Positions 10,590-23,255 are shown, counted from the stretch's first letter. The stretch: DNA of 64,000 nt from Panicum virgatum (GCF_016808335.1 NC_053149.1:23225238-23289237), one strand, 5' to 3'. Program-made: numbers and translations. Notes: a model not told the origin generated them from the sequence alone.

Positions 10590-10920
10590 ATATTCAAAAT
10601 CCCCATGAAGTTCCGGTTCCAACGAATCAAGAATGAAGTCAATCGAAGTTTCCCACAAGAAGTTATGGCCAAAATATCGAAGGTCGTGCACTCTGAAATT
10701 TTCTGGACAGCACGCAGCGCTAAAGTAAAACGGTCATAACTCTCTCGTTTGGACTCCGTTTAAAGCGAATGACCACTCGTTGGAAAGGTAATTTCATAAA
10801 CATTTCAATAGATCTATATTTTGGTATATGTTCTGTTGAGTATACAGGAGAGATTCCACAAAGAAGAGGCAGGAGCAACGCGATGAGAACAAGATAGAGA
10901 AGATGACGATGACAGCAATG
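10590..10920 (+). repeat. Element B module copy 2
   Basis: Same block order as copy 1: CCCCATGAAGTTCC, CCAACGAATCAAGAATG, GTTATGGCC, TCTGGACAGCACGCAGCG, GTCATAACTCTC, TTGGAAAGGTAATTTC, and ending near AGAAGATGACGATG. Confidence 0.68.
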
Positions 10921-11719
10921 AAGGAGAGCTTGGGCGATGTTTTCATCAAGCGTACATGATAAAATTCAGAGGCTTGGAGCAGAGGAAGAACCCCAATGAC
11001 ATTGGCAAATGAAGGCACAAGCGGTCGACCTTCGACAAATGAAGATGTTGCAAACAAACCACGATGGATTACAAGAGCGCAACAATCAACACATGGAGAC
11101 GTGAGAAGCAAACCACGACGGACCACGAAGAGTGTATCAAGATAACATCTCGCAAAAAGCACCATGACTCCAATGAGTATGAAAAAGCTCCGAGGCTAAG
11201 GTATATATTGAATTCTCAAGCTTCTATTGGTTTTGTTGATAATCTTTAAAAAATCACATGCTCGAACCGATAGTCGGAATGAAAGTTTAAATTCTATGCC
11301 TTGTTCTTTTCATGATGATAGGCTAGAGTTTCCTGAGAATGTTTATTTCACGCTTAAACAACCTCTGCCTAATAATGAGCTCCGTGCTATGCAAGAAACA
11401 CATGCTGCATTTAATTACACCATGCCTTGTTGATGAAATTTAATTGAGGATGTGATTATGTTGCATATATTTACAAATAATTGCAAATCTCGATCTTGCT
11501 TTGCGCTTGGTCAAGCTCATGACCCTAAAAGAGCACATGTCGGGAGAAGCCCCGAATTTCACTAACCATGCAGGACATGAAACTCAAATGATGAGGAGGG
11601 AAACCGTGCCCAAAATTTTGAACACCATCATCAACATCTTCAAGTTTCAAGAACGGACGTCGCTAAGCCTCATCAATTTTGTGCACAAGTCCAGAGATTT
11701 ACAATGCAAAAAAGTTGAA

Positions 11720-12045
11720 TATTCAGAATCTCCATCAAGTCCTCGGTTCAATGCATCCATGATCGATACAATTGAAGACCCACGGGAGGAGCTATGTCTC
11801 AAACATCTGAGATGCACGTGCTGAAATCAGCATGGGGTAGATTGCAGTGATGGGGAAAAAGGGGCACAACTCCCTCAATTGGAATGCGTTTTGGGAAAAT
11901 GAAGACTTGTTGGAAAGAAGATTTCGTGCACCTTGCATTGGATCAATTGTTTGGTGCAACTCCCAATCTGGACAGAGAGGAAAATCTGTGAAAAGAAAGG
12001 TAGAGACGAAGGACAACAAAGAAGGAGGTGACGATGATGTGAGAG
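11720..12045 (+). repeat. Element B module copy 3
   Basis: Blocks: CAGAATCTCCATCAAGTCC, GCATCCATGATCGAT, AGCTATG, GTAGATTGCAGTGATGGGG, CACAACTCCCTCAATTGGAA, TTGGAAAGAAGATTTCGTGC, then AAGGAGGTGACGATGATG. Confidence 0.65.
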
Positions 12046-13729
12046 ACCATTGGGCAAGTTTTAAGCATGATCGATCATGTCCAACATGGGAAGTGGAATA
12101 AGAGCTGCATGGAACACCTTCACCTCTTGCATGAAGGACTATGGCCTCGCATCAATTTGAAGGTAAGAAAGTCAAGCTCTATGACTTTAAATGAAGTGCT
12201 TTGCGGGAGGCAACCCGATCTTTTATTTTATATATATTAATATGACCGTCTACATTGCACTCTTTAATCGGAATATCAAGTAACATTATACCATTGCTCT
12301 AACAAAAACCACAACTTCATGTTGTTCATTCTAAATGTTATTGAGAGAGCACTTTGTTATTTGATCTTGGAAAACTTGTAGATCTTTTTGTGTGCCTATT
12401 AGCGTTTTGAGTCTTTTTCTTTGTGTCTTTTAAGAGAGATTTATGAAGCCTTGCACCACCCTTTGATTCTAAACTTGTGGCTAGTTAACTTAGACTAACT
12501 TTTTATTTTGTTTTAGACCACCTCATCATGCCATATCATTTTGTTCACCCACCCCGTGTTGCATTGCATACCATGTTGTTCGTCTCACCCTTGCATTGCA
12601 TTGCATGTTGCATTTAAAAAAAAACTTTTTCTAAAAACATTGACTAGCCTTGTTTTTGAGATCCTAAAACCCTTAGGAAAACCACTCATAGAGCAATCCT
12701 AAAACCATAGGTTATGTTTTTCTTTCAAAAAAAATCTAAGTTTTGTTTCTCTCGAGTTTTTTGAAACCACCTTAGATAGAATTTCTATACCCAATACTCT
12801 CTCTTCAAAATTTTTGTTTTAAGCCAAAATATAGGAAACCCATAAACCTACTTCTAAAACCTTGTTAGCTCGGTCGCTTGGTCCTTTTCGATAAATAACC
12901 TTTTCATTGACAAAAGCCTCACTTCTTATGAAGTGTCGCGAAGGCTTTTTGTCACTCTTAGCAATTGTTTTTGAATAAGCTAGTTGCGGAACGACATCGA
13001 TAGGTCCTTTCAACCTTGCTAACATTTGTTTTGCTAACTTTGCATTTGCACTTTGCATCCATTCCATTGTTCATGCACTCATTTTGCAGGCTTGGTCTCA
13101 ACTTTATTGATGAAAGCTTTCATATCCATGTTAATGCTTAACGTTAGCATTTTCCTTTTTGCAATCTTGTGTAAACATGGTGTTTAGACATGATTGAAGA
13201 CCATCATCATTTAGTTACCAAGCTATGAGGTTGCATTTGGTTGGTTTATAAGCTTTGCATTGCGCCTTATTTTTTTTCTTGTGCTATGAAGGCCTATTGA
13301 TCTTGGGATAGACATGGTGTTTTGACCTTGGTTAAATAAGTCTTTGTGGCTATGGAGAAGTTCGGCAACCTAGTTGTAAACATGGTGTTTAGAACTAGGT
13401 GTAAACATTGTCTTTGTTTATATACCTTCCTCTCATTTGCATTTACACTAGCACACACATACACTCACTAGTTTCGCTAAGTTAGCTATGCCACAAATTG
13501 AGATCTTAGGAATGGTAGGTTTGTTGGCATTTGTTTCTACTCCCAGCCATCACCTTGGGGGTAGATTGTGCAATTGAATTGTTTTGCAGGCATAACAAAG
13601 CGTTCCCATGAATTCGTGATCAAAGAAGAAATCAAATTCGTCAACATCTCCAAAGTTCGAGAGCAAGCCCCGCTGTTTTCATCAAATTTTGCACATGGAC
13701 AGAGACGTTTAAGGAAGAAATAGTTGATA

Positions 13730-14060
13730 TTCAGAAGCTCCATGAAATTCCCGTTCCAACGCATCCAAGATCAATGAATTTGAAGACCCGTACAAGGAGA
13801 TATGGCAAGAACATTGGACGTTGCGCGTTCTGGAATTCGTCGGGACAGATTGCAGCGCTGGGATAAAATGGACACGACTCTTGTTCGGAATCAATTTTGG
13901 GCAAATAAGGACTCGTTGGAAAGGAAAATTCGTGCACTTCGCAATGGAGCAATGTTTCAGTACAGGTTCTGTTCTGGAAATTGAATGAAAAATTCGTGAA
14001 GATGAGGCAGCAATAGGACAACGAGGAATTGAAGAAGGCGACGACGATGAGAAGCAAGGA
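13730..14060 (+). repeat. Element B module copy 4
   Basis: Blocks: CAGAAGCTCCATGAAATTCC, CCAACGCATCCAAGATC, GATATGGC, GGGACAGATTGCAGCGCTGG, TTGGAAAGGAAAATTCGTGC, CTTCGCAATGGAGCAATG, then AAGGCGACGACGATGAG. Confidence 0.68.
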
Positions 14061-14182
14061 TTGGGACCATGACTTAGTACAAGAAGAAGTTGAAGGAAAT
14101 TGAGGCAACAAAGGTGAAAACACATTGAAGATGATATTCATACACATGAGGGAAGGACTTCAAGAATTGCAAGATGGTCCAT

Positions 14183-14333
14183 CTTCTCCTTCCATGCCTA
14201 GCATCATGCTAAGCATGGGGGAGGATTTTGTGGACAAGGAAGAAAGATCTCATGGAGTAAGATAATCACGGTTGCCGCAAGATGCTCAAGATTCTTCTTC
14301 CATATTTAGCACAATGCTTAAGTATGGGGGAGG
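14183..14333 (+). repeat. Two polypurine-tract-like repeats in B
   Basis: Two similar segments end in AAGCATGGGGGAGG (14211-14224) and AAGTATGGGGGAGG (14320-14333), each preceded by CTTCCAT..TAGCA..ATGCT. They resemble the true purine tract at 16119-16136 but are not followed by an LTR. Confidence 0.6.
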
Positions 14334-15249
14334 CCGTGCTACACTTCATTACGAGCATCGAGAAGGACGGTAATTCTTCCTCAACTCTCTCTTTTTCTAA
14401 ATGCTTGTACATATATGCCTTCTACCATAGATGTAACATTTGTATATCTCTCTCTATAATAACATGGCTACTAGGAGTACAACCTAGATTTGTTTTTGTT
14501 TTCAATGAGTGATAACCACCATCACCTTGAGCTCACCATGATGATATTCTTATATGACTCTTGCTTATGGAAAAGTGATGAAAGTTGCTGCTTTGTTTTA
14601 CCTACGCTATGTTGTATATGACTTGACCATTTGCTCTCAATTAAATGGAATTAAAATGATTAAATACCGGCTCTTTTATTTGTGGAGGTTAAATGACTAA
14701 ATTCTAAACCCACATATTCTATGTTTCTCTTTAATTTAAGTCTACCGATGACCTTACACCTTGTGTTGTTTAATTTGAAAACTTAATTCCTATGCTATCT
14801 ACATTTGTGAATCTCTTGCAAAGTTCTACCTACCAAAGCCTATACATACATATTCCTTCATGATGAAACCTTTAGATTGCAAACTTATATTTTGATGAGT
14901 TGGATTAAGATTGATTTCTTTGGTACGAGACTAAGAAGCTGGTCATTCCGTTTTTTGTGTAACCTTCTTTTTGCTAGCCTATTCATCCATGCATTGTGAG
15001 TTTCTACTTTGGGAATTTTGCAAACCTCGCTGGATATCCGCCCTAAACCAAAAATATCTTTTGGTGATTACCTCCTTGACCACAACCCAATTTGAGTATG
15101 GATTATCATTTCGACGGAATCAAAAGAATCAAGGGCACCATATAAAGAAAAGTTTTGGGAGACAAGGCTCCCCGGAGATTCAAGAGGTTCTACGAAGAAG
15201 AAGGTGAATTTGAGATACTTACCCTAGCTAGTTGGTTCTCCCACTATTC

Positions 15250-15288
15250 ATACTCGAGGATGAGCATTCGTTCAAGCATGGGGGGATG
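15250..15288 (+). repeat. Third purine-tract-like box in B
   Basis: ACTCGAGGATGAGCATTCG then CAAGCATGGGGGGATGG, a near copy of the ACTCGAGGACGAGCAAGG and AAGCATGG run before the real 3' LTR. No LTR follows it. Confidence 0.62.
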
Positions 15289-16118
15289 GCTGGGTAAGTA
15301 TTCTATGTTGTCAAAAGTTCTAAGGAGCAAAAAGAAAGAAAGAGAAAAATAGAAAAATGAAAAAAAGGGAAAAAATAAAGAAAAAAATGAAAAAAGGAGA
15401 AGAATAAAATGCTCCTTAGCTCTTTTTGGCTTCATTAATTTTCTAAGTTACTTTGAAGAACTATTCCATACTCAAATCTTTCAACCATGTGCAATCCGAT
15501 AACGAGAACTTCATTTGTGTCTCGGGATCATCCATTTGCCACTTGCACATGTCCACCTATCTAAATGTGTGTGTTTCATCTTTCTCCCTCTCCAACATTA
15601 TTTTCCAATGACCTTTTTGACTAGTCTCAGTAATTCCATTAGATCTCTCTCTTAGTTTGATAATATTTCAAGTATAATGTTTTGCTAGGATTGTTTTTAC
15701 CTACCAAGCTCCACATAAGCCTTCCACTTTTATATATAAGTAGAATAGGTTGAAGACAATCTAATGTAGGCTTGAGTGACTTGATGAGATGAGTATTTCC
15801 ATGACCTTTTGCAAGAGAACCTCACTTATGTTTGATATGCAATCTTTTGAAAACTCTTCACGACGAAACAAGGTAAAGGTTTGAAGTTCGCTTAAGTTTG
15901 AGAGCATTGCATTTATTTATTATTGTGGCTTGTTCTTTAATTGCTAGTCTATCTTCTATAATGAAAAAGTAGCCGGTCACAATATGAACTTAAATGCTAA
16001 ATACTTGAGAGAGCAATATGTCTTGTTATGTATGATTAAGTGCAGAGAGGACATTAAGGGGCAATGCTGATTTCTTTATAAACAAAGCTCCTGGACTTAC
16101 TCGAGGACGAGCAAGGTT

Positions 16119-16136
16119 TAAGCATGGGGGGGGGGA
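16119..16136 (+). other. Polypurine tract of element B
   Basis: AAGCATGG running into a long G run ends directly at the LTR start TGTTGGCGCTCC (16137). Confidence 0.8.
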
Positions 16137-17025
16137 TGTTGGCGCTCCTTAAGTACCCATTTTATCCCCTGTTTATCCTTGATAATGGCATGAATTTAAT
16201 ATCAAAATCACTAACCGTCCTAACCCCGGCCTAATTATTGGTCATTTTCACACTTGCACATATATTTTGGAGGAACTTCGTTTTTGCAGGTTTTTGGCCT
16301 ATTTTGGGGCATGAAATGACGAGGCCCATGATCGAACGCTAACACGGAGAAAGACGAAGGCCAAAGCCCAAAGGAAGGACCAAAGCCCATGTTGAGTCGA
16401 AGCCCATTCATGCACATCCATCCTCCAAGAGAGCCCAAAGGACCAAGCCCACGAAGATAAGATCAAGATACTTGGGGATTAAGCAAAGCAAATGAAGATT
16501 TAAGGAAGGATTTCGTATCCTATCCTTTCCTCGAAGATATCTCCAAGATAATGACGTCAAAAGGGGTGCAATTGTGAAGGACATAAACTCTAGAAGATGC
16601 GAGGAGTCTACACGAGAAAGGAGAACGCAAGGCGGCGAAGGAACAAACCAGGCCGGCCAGCCTAGGCCCATTGGGCCGACCGGCCCAGCCCTTTTTTAGG
16701 TCGGTTTGGCCTCCCCTTTGACCGGTGGCTTCCTCGGCTTATAAATAGATCGCACCTTATTCAACTCGAAGCATCCATCCACCCAGAACTCAACGAAAAC
16801 CTAGGGCCAAGACCGAAGGGAGACGACGGCCGCCGCAAGTCTTCGAAGTTGTCTAGGAGATGGCTTAGGCCGTCCCTAGCCGCCATGGCCTCCCTGCGAG
16901 GTTGTGCCATGGTGCAGTTCATGAGCTAGTTGGAGTCGTCGATGGTATGTACTCGGTGGTGATGATCCAACGAATCTATTATGTGAGTAATGATAATCAT
17001 GTCTTCCGAATCTATTAACGAATCT
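16137..17025 (+). repeat. Element B 3' LTR, 5' part
   Basis: Begins TGTTGGCGCTCCTTAAG. TTATAAATAG at about 16739-16748 is a good TATA box, followed by a GC-richer transcribed part. The LTR stops near 17025, where a Tekay LTR fragment begins in its middle, so a deletion joins the two. It does not visibly overlap the 5' LTR remnant, implying an LTR of more than about 1.3 kb. Confidence 0.75.
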
Positions 17026-17732
17026 ATAGAGCGACAACCTGGGACAACAGTGCTACCACAAGACTGGAATGGGACGGTCTTGGCTCACTAATTAGGTCTT
17101 TTTGGTTTGGAGTAACTTACCTGCGGGGCAAAGGGTGGTAAGCTTCAAAGGTCCCTGCTCCTCCGGCTTGGTCTGTGCTTGGACTGTGCTCCTGTGTCTT
17201 GTACCCCCATGAAGTGGGCCCCATCGTCACTGATCTAACTCTTCGCAGTTACGCCTTACCAACGAGATTCTTTGTAATGGCCTCATAGTGAGTTTGCTAG
17301 CTATCTCACCTAAGGAAGTGTGATGAACAACTAGCGTAGCTCACGACTTGTGGGTAAAGATGTGCAACCTCTGCAGAGTGTAAAACTGGTATACTAGCCG
17401 TGCTCATGGTTATGAGCGGCCCAGATCCTCCTTTTGATTAGTGGGGTTATCTTCCTTTGATTAGGAGGGTTCCCCGGGTGGCTTGGTTTGGTTCGGTTCT
17501 CAGTAGCTCATAATTAATTTTGATTAATTACTATGTAACTGGGTTTATGGTAATTCACCAACTTGTAGTAATTAGCTTTAATAAAACTTTGCCAAGACTT
17601 AAAAGCTAATGCAGTTGAGTCAGCCAACCTTAGAGCCTCATAGTTTGTGTTATACTTGTTGAGTACAAGTTGTGTACTCACTCTTGTCTACTCTACTCTT
17701 TTTCCTCTTGGGGATACTCTACTGCTGCTTAG

Positions 17733-17788
17733 TTCCTGCCGATGCGAGGGAGTTCACTCAGAGCTACCAGGAGTATGAGGACTTCTAG
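17733..17788 (+). other. Exon-like segment 2, copy in the split LTR
   Basis: 56 nt after the acceptor TGCTGCTTAG, reading PADAREFTQSYQEYEDF then stop in the same phase as 8525-8580, with no internal stop. Confidence 0.5.
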
Positions 17789-18235
17789 GTGTTCGTCTCC
17801 CAGTCGACGTCCCTGTGGTGCCCAGCTTCCGAGAGACTTCGTATATGTTTTACGCTTCCGCATACTCTGTACCAGACATTTGTCATTATTGTAATAAATA
17901 ACATTCGTACTCGCTTTATTATATCTTTTTACGTGATATGTGCTGTGATATATTGTTCATTCTGTTGTATATATGTGTGTAACTCCCGGTTTATAAAAGA
18001 ACATAAACCGAGCAATCATATACGTGCCAGGATCAAGTCACACGTATATACAACAGAATGAACAGTATATCATAGCACATATCACGTAAAAAGACATAAT
18101 AAAGCGAATACGAATGTTATTTATTACAATAATGACAAAATGTCTGATACAGCGGAAGCGAAGTACAAAATACGAATAAAGCTCTCCGAAGCTGAAGCAG
18201 GGCGCCACAGGGACGTCGACTGGGAGACGAAGCAC

Positions 18236-18291
18236 CTAGAAGTCCTCGTAGTCCTGGTAGCGCTGGACGAACTCCCTCGTGTCGGCAGGAA
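18236..18291 (-). other. Exon-like segment 2, minus-strand LTR copy
   Basis: 56 nt ending YEDF-stop. The acceptor here reads CTGCTCAA rather than CAG, a G-to-A change that would abolish splicing in this copy. Confidence 0.48.
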
Positions 18292-19339
18292 TTGAGCAGC
18301 AGTAGCGTAGCCAAGAGGAAAAAGTAGAGAAGAGGCAAGGGTGAGTACACAACTTGTACTCAACAAGTATAACACAAACTATGAGGCTCTAGGCTGGCTG
18401 ACTCAACTGCATTAGCTTTTAAGTGTTGGCAAAATTTTATTAAAGCTATTTACTACGAGTTGATGAATTACCATTAACCCAGTTACATAATAATTAATCA
18501 GAATTAATTAAGAAACTACTGAGAACCAAACCAAAACCAAGCCACCAAGGTAACCCCGAGAAGCACCTCCCTCGTCGGAAGGAGATAACTTCACTAATCA
18601 AAAGGAGGATCTGGGCCGCTCATAACCGTGAGCACGGCTAGTATACCAGTTTTACACTCTGCAGAGGTTGCACATCTTTACCCACAAGTCGTGAGCTACG
18701 CCAGTTGTTCATCACACTTCCTTAGGTGAGATGACTAGCGACTCACTACGAGGCCGTTACAAAGAATCTCGTTGGTAAGGCGTAACCGCGAGAGATAGGT
18801 CAGCGACGATGGGGCCCACCTCCGGGGGTACAAGCACAGGAGCGCAATCCAAGCACAGACCAAGCCGGAGGAGCAGGGACCATTGAAGCTTACTACTCTT
18901 GCCCCGCAGGTAAGTTACTCCAAACCAAAAAGACCTAATTAGTAAGCCAAGTCTATCCCATTCTAGCCTTGTGGTAGCGCTGTTGTCCCAGGTTGTCGCT
19001 CTATGAACCGGTCCTTATGGAGAGTGGCCAACCAAGCACTAAGCACCGTGCTGGCCCCCTAAACCATGTTTCTAACAAAAGCCAATTTTAACGAGACGTG
19101 AGCCACTCAAGCCACACAGAGGGCCACTCTCAGAATTAAGTTCAGGTAAACCATTAATCAAATTAATTAAAAAGGACTAGAATGTGTTATAGCGCAGCAA
19201 CCTAGCACAACTAAACAAAATGCAACCCAAGGATATATTTAAAGGATATAAACTGGCTAGGAAATCCTTAAAGGCATACAGTATTAAAATGCAGTATGAA
19301 AATGTATTTAAAGTGATAGGTTGTTCATGTTATACTTGC

Positions 19340-19429
19340 CTTCCTCGTACTGCTCTGGCTGCTGCTCAAACTGCTCCGAAGACGGCTGCTCCGGGTACTG
19401 GTACTGGGGCTCCTCAGATGGATCAACGT
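19340..19429 (-). other. Exon-like segment 1, minus-strand LTR copy
   Basis: 90 nt, same acceptor GAGTAG and GCAAGT donor as 7393-7482, same frame, no stop. Differences from A include several third-position changes. Confidence 0.5.
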
Positions 19430-21280
19430 CTACTCACGAACACATGGCCAAAACATTGCACGAAATAAGCATACAAACAAACATTAACAAAAACTAAGAA
19501 ACAGTACATCAATACATAAAAACAGCACACTAAACTACTCTAAAACTATTCTACGCGTTACAACGATCGCGTGGATATAAAGAACCCTAAAAACGGAGCT
19601 AAAACGCATTTTCTAGGCTAAAAACAAGTTCTAGGGGCTTATTTGTAAGAAAACTGAAGTTCCAGGGACTTTTCTGCTAAAACTGAGGGCTAAAACGTAA
19701 ATAAACATTAATTCCAGGGTCTAACTCGCAAAAAGAACTAACCTGGACGGCGGGCCCTATTTTAAGGAAACTCAGGGGGTTATTTGTTAAAATCAGGGTC
19801 TGACTGTAATTATTTTTGAAAAGGCTAGGACCGCGGGTTGATTAGCGAAGAGTCCAGGGACTCTTTAACAAAAACACTAGGCGAACCGTTATCTTCAGAT
19901 CGGGACCGTCAGATCTCGATCTGAGGGCTCAAGGGGGCTCGGGTCTAGATCTAATCTAGACCGTCGGTCTTGGATCGGGTGGCCAGGGAGGTTTGGGGTG
20001 CTGGGCGGCGGCGCTGGGTCGCCGGAGCAGAGCTCCGCGGCGGCGCTCGGCCGGAGCTAGCGAAACGGGCGCTACAAAGCTCTGTTTGGGTCGAAGTTTG
20101 GCCGTGGAGCACGATATTGACATGCGTAAACCACCTGGACACTCAGGTCGGGGGATTGGGGCTTGGTCGGGGCTCGTGGCGGTGCAGGGCGGCACTGCGC
20201 GGCGGCGCCCGCCGGCGTGCGGTGTCTGGCCACAGAAGTGGGCCACGTGCCTAGGCATCAGGTGAGCAAGATAGAGGGGGATGGGGAGATGCTCACCGGG
20301 CTCTGGAAAAAGGAGAAGAATGGGCGCAGGGCGGCCGGCGTCGAGGATGGGCGGCGGCGCAGGCGGAGTTCGGTGGCGAGGTCGGCGCAGGGCTCCTCCT
20401 GGCTTTCCGATGGCACGGCTTGACCCAAGGCGATCCTGCGGGAAGGATGCGGGGGGTCAGGGGGGGCTCTGGGTCGCCGGCGGCGGAGAAAAGCGGTGGC
20501 GAGCTTGCTTACCGGCGGCGTGGGGACTCTGCTCCACTCGGAGCTCGGAGGGGCGAATGCGCTAGGGTTGCGGGCGGCGAGGGGAGTGGATGGGGTGCAG
20601 GGGGGATCACAGGGCGGTTTAAAAGGAGGGGCGCCGGCGATTTCGGGGTTCGGAGCGATGGGATAGCGATCCCGGCGACCTCGCCGGTAAATCGGGCGTC
20701 CGTTGCGCGGGACTGGGAAGGAAAGGGGAGGAAAGGGATGACCAGTGGACCCCACTGGTCAGCGGCGGGTGAGCGCGTGAACTGGAGTAGGGAGACGGGA
20801 CCGTGCGGGTCGAACAGGGTCGCGGGAGATGGGCCTCGCGCGAGCGGGTTTGGGGTCGGGCGCGGTGGAGTGGGCCGTTCGGCGTGGGGTTTGGTTGGGC
20901 CGGGATGACCGGGCTGAGGTGGGTTTGGGTTTGGGCTGGGTTGAGGGTTTGGGTTTTCTTTTTCCTATTCTTCTCCTTTCTAAATCTAATTCAAACAAAG
21001 TTTGAATTCAAATTTGAATTTGAATTCAAACCACACTCAAATAAAATTATGCACCAGCATGAATGCAACAAAAATTTAAACCTATGGCAAAATTTTAATA
21101 CTTATGAAACAAAATTTAATTAAATGCCAGGCTAAACACAATAAACCTTAGAAATAGAATAAAGCCATTTAAATTTATTACTAAATGCTGGAATTTAAAT
21201 CAGGGTGTTACAATGTGTGACTTGATCCTGGCATGTATATGATTGCTCGGTTTATGTCTTTTTATAAACCGGGTGTTACA

Positions 21281-23255
21281 GTTCTTGGGCATGCACGGCT
21301 GACGGAACGGGAGGCTTCTCCAGTCACCTTGTCACGCCTGATTCGCCTAAATCGAAAACCCAGCCCCAACTCGCCGACATCCGCGAGTCTGTGGATCTCG
21401 TTGAAAAAAGGGCTCCACCCGAACTCGACTCGGACAACCCTGAAAACATGTCAACTCTAGACCGAACTCTTGGTCCGGTCGAGTTCGACACAAATTTCGA
21501 CTCCGAAAAGCCTCACTTTTCCAAAACCCTTGGAAAATACCTGGCTCATCTAAAGACGATAAAAAACTCAGAACTACTCGCCGGAGTAGATCAAGTTTCA
21601 CGATAGATAAAGGGCTCCATCAAACTCACAGAAACTGCTCTCGGTACATCTACGTCACAGCAGAGCCCTAAAGCACAAAACCCACCACAGAAGAGGTCGG
21701 GTGACATGCTCTCAAGGATCGACCGGGTCAACTCAAATGTTGCCGACTGCATCAAGGTGGCTGAAGGCACTCTGCAAAACAAAGAGCAGAAAATAGGAGG
21801 AGGGATCTGCAGGGGAGCTGGTGAGACAAACCCTCGGCTTGTTCGGATGGGATCGTCTATCTCCAGGATACCCCAGAGCCCTTCACCGAAACCTGCTCAC
21901 ACTAGGACTCCGAAACCAGTCGAGTCCGAATTTGATCAGGACTTTGATCATTTCATGAACGGTCTCGAGAATTTGAACCATTCGATGATCTCGAAGACTG
22001 GTCAGACAACGTCAAGCTGTTCATGGATGCTATGGCCAAACCAACCGAGCATGCTGACGATCTTTGGAAACTGGTCAAGCTTAAAAAGGGAAAAGCCAAG
22101 GTTCCGGAATAAGCCAGCGATTCGATCTACGATAAACCCTGGATTAAGGAACCTGAGGGGCTAACTCCTACTCAATCTTGGCTACATTGGATGAATGACA
22201 ACGCCCTCCGTGTTGAGATGGGCATCCCGCTTCTCGCCCACCCAAAGCATACATACCCCAGAATTGGTGGGCTAACCGACTCCGAATCCGAGTACTCTTC
22301 CGACTCGGAGGACCAGCTGGACGACTTAATCCAGTATAGCAAACAAGTCGAGTCCAACTCGGCTAAGAACCTCAAGTTCGATTAGGACTCCCTCCCTAAC
22401 TTGGTTATATATGCAACGCCACAAGGACAGACAGTGTGTCTCAGGAAGGCACAAGATCCCCGTGCTTCTGCTTCACAGCCAGCGGATCTGCCCTATCAAC
22501 AGAGCACTCCTTTAGAACCGTCTTCAAGCAAACAAGATCAAGAAATTCAAGACTTTTGCCGTGAAATCATCATGGTTCGCATCGCCGAAGAACCCAAGGG
22601 CGATGCCACGGAGCGTCTCAACCTCGACGACTACAATTCTAATGATTTCGATGAATACCTTTCCGACAACATGGAAACCACTCCTCCTGCAATCACAGAA
22701 GCCCAAGCCGCTACCAAAGAAGATCTACTTGCTCCTCCTTCTCCTCTAGCGGTGACCGTCACCGTCCAACTGGACGAGTAGAATCCAGCAGAAGATCTCT
22801 ACGAACGTCGTCGCCAGCTCAACCAAAAGAGGGCGTTCAGGCGTCAACGCCTTGCTAACAGCCTACAGGAACAGCAAGGCGACAACTACGACTACTCCAA
22901 CTGTGACCTCCGTAGTGTGATCAACGTTGGGCGCGACGCGCGCAACATCATCATCTCAAGGAAAAAGGAACGGCAGGAAGTCGAGGCGTACAGCCCTTCT
23001 TCCAACTATCGCATCCCGCCAAAGGCTTCTGCATCCTTCAAGAAGCACAAGCCAACAACCACCAATACCCGTCCTCAGGGTAAACCACGCACCCCACACC
23101 AGGGTGAATCGTCCCAAAGCCGAAATAGGATCAACAAAGTACTGCTACATAAGTGCTTTATCCACCCAAAGAGTTTCCACATAATCTTCTTGTGTGACTC
23201 ACTCCGCAAGGTAATTGGGGCACCTCTCCTGAAGGAGACCTTACCAATACTCTAG
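21281..23255 (+). pseudogene. Gag remnant of element G
   Basis: Short frames join into an acidic, Ser/Asp-rich product: around 22260-22380 a TDSESEYSSDSEDQLDDL stretch, around 22560-22780 another acidic stretch, then basic ERRRQLNQKRAFRRQRLAN and CDLRSVINVGRDARN. The end (about 23140-23220) has CFIHPKSFH and CDSLRKVIGAP, similar to the modified zinc knuckle of Retand gag. The central gag fold is not visible. Stops occur throughout, including 21604-21606, 22383-22385 and 22779-22781. Confidence 0.55.

Larger units (their letters stand above)
9334..16118 (+). other. Non-coding interior of element B
   Basis: Many stops in all frames; the longest frames (about 140 codons) match nothing recognisable. 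Four diverged copies of a module (listed separately) occupy part of it. Around 12190-12220 is GCGGGAGGCAACCCG, a short stem-loop of the kind seen in Athila spacers. At 12600-16080 it is AT-rich, including an A-rich run at 15330-15410 and repeated ACATGGTGTTT motifs near 13173, 13309 and 13377. Confidence 0.6.
8836..17025 (+). mobile_element. Element B: Athila-like element without gag or pol
   Basis: Has a 5' LTR remnant ending CGTCAACA, a tRNA-Asp primer site, about 6.8 kb of non-coding interior and a purine tract followed by an LTR beginning TGTTGGCG. The primer site, the 8-nt spacer and the purine box preceded by GAGGACGAGCAAGG match element F and the Athila group. No domain of gag, protease, RT or integrase is visible in any frame, so it would depend on a relative for mobility. 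Element A interrupts its 5' LTR, and its 3' LTR is cut at 17025. Confidence 0.78.
17978..21212 (-). mobile_element. Minus-strand Tekay solo LTR (3,235 bp) with intact target duplication
   Basis: Read on the minus strand it starts TGTAACACCCTG and ends with GGGAGTTACA, colinear with the whole LTR of element A. ATGTG flanks it on both sides (17973-17977 and 21213-21217), and joining the flanks restores the host LTR exactly. No internal region is present, so it arose by recombination between two LTRs. TTTAAAAGG on the plus strand near 20618 corresponds to its TATA box. Confidence 0.95.
17026..21280 (+). repeat. Tekay LTR fragment split by a solo LTR
   Basis: 17026-17977 matches the LTR of element A from about 7819 to 8770, and 21218-21280 matches the last 63 bp ending GGGTGTTACA. 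The two pieces are colinear and were one LTR before the minus-strand LTR (17978-21212) entered. The left end is truncated inside the LTR at the join with element B; the right end borders element G. Confidence 0.9.
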
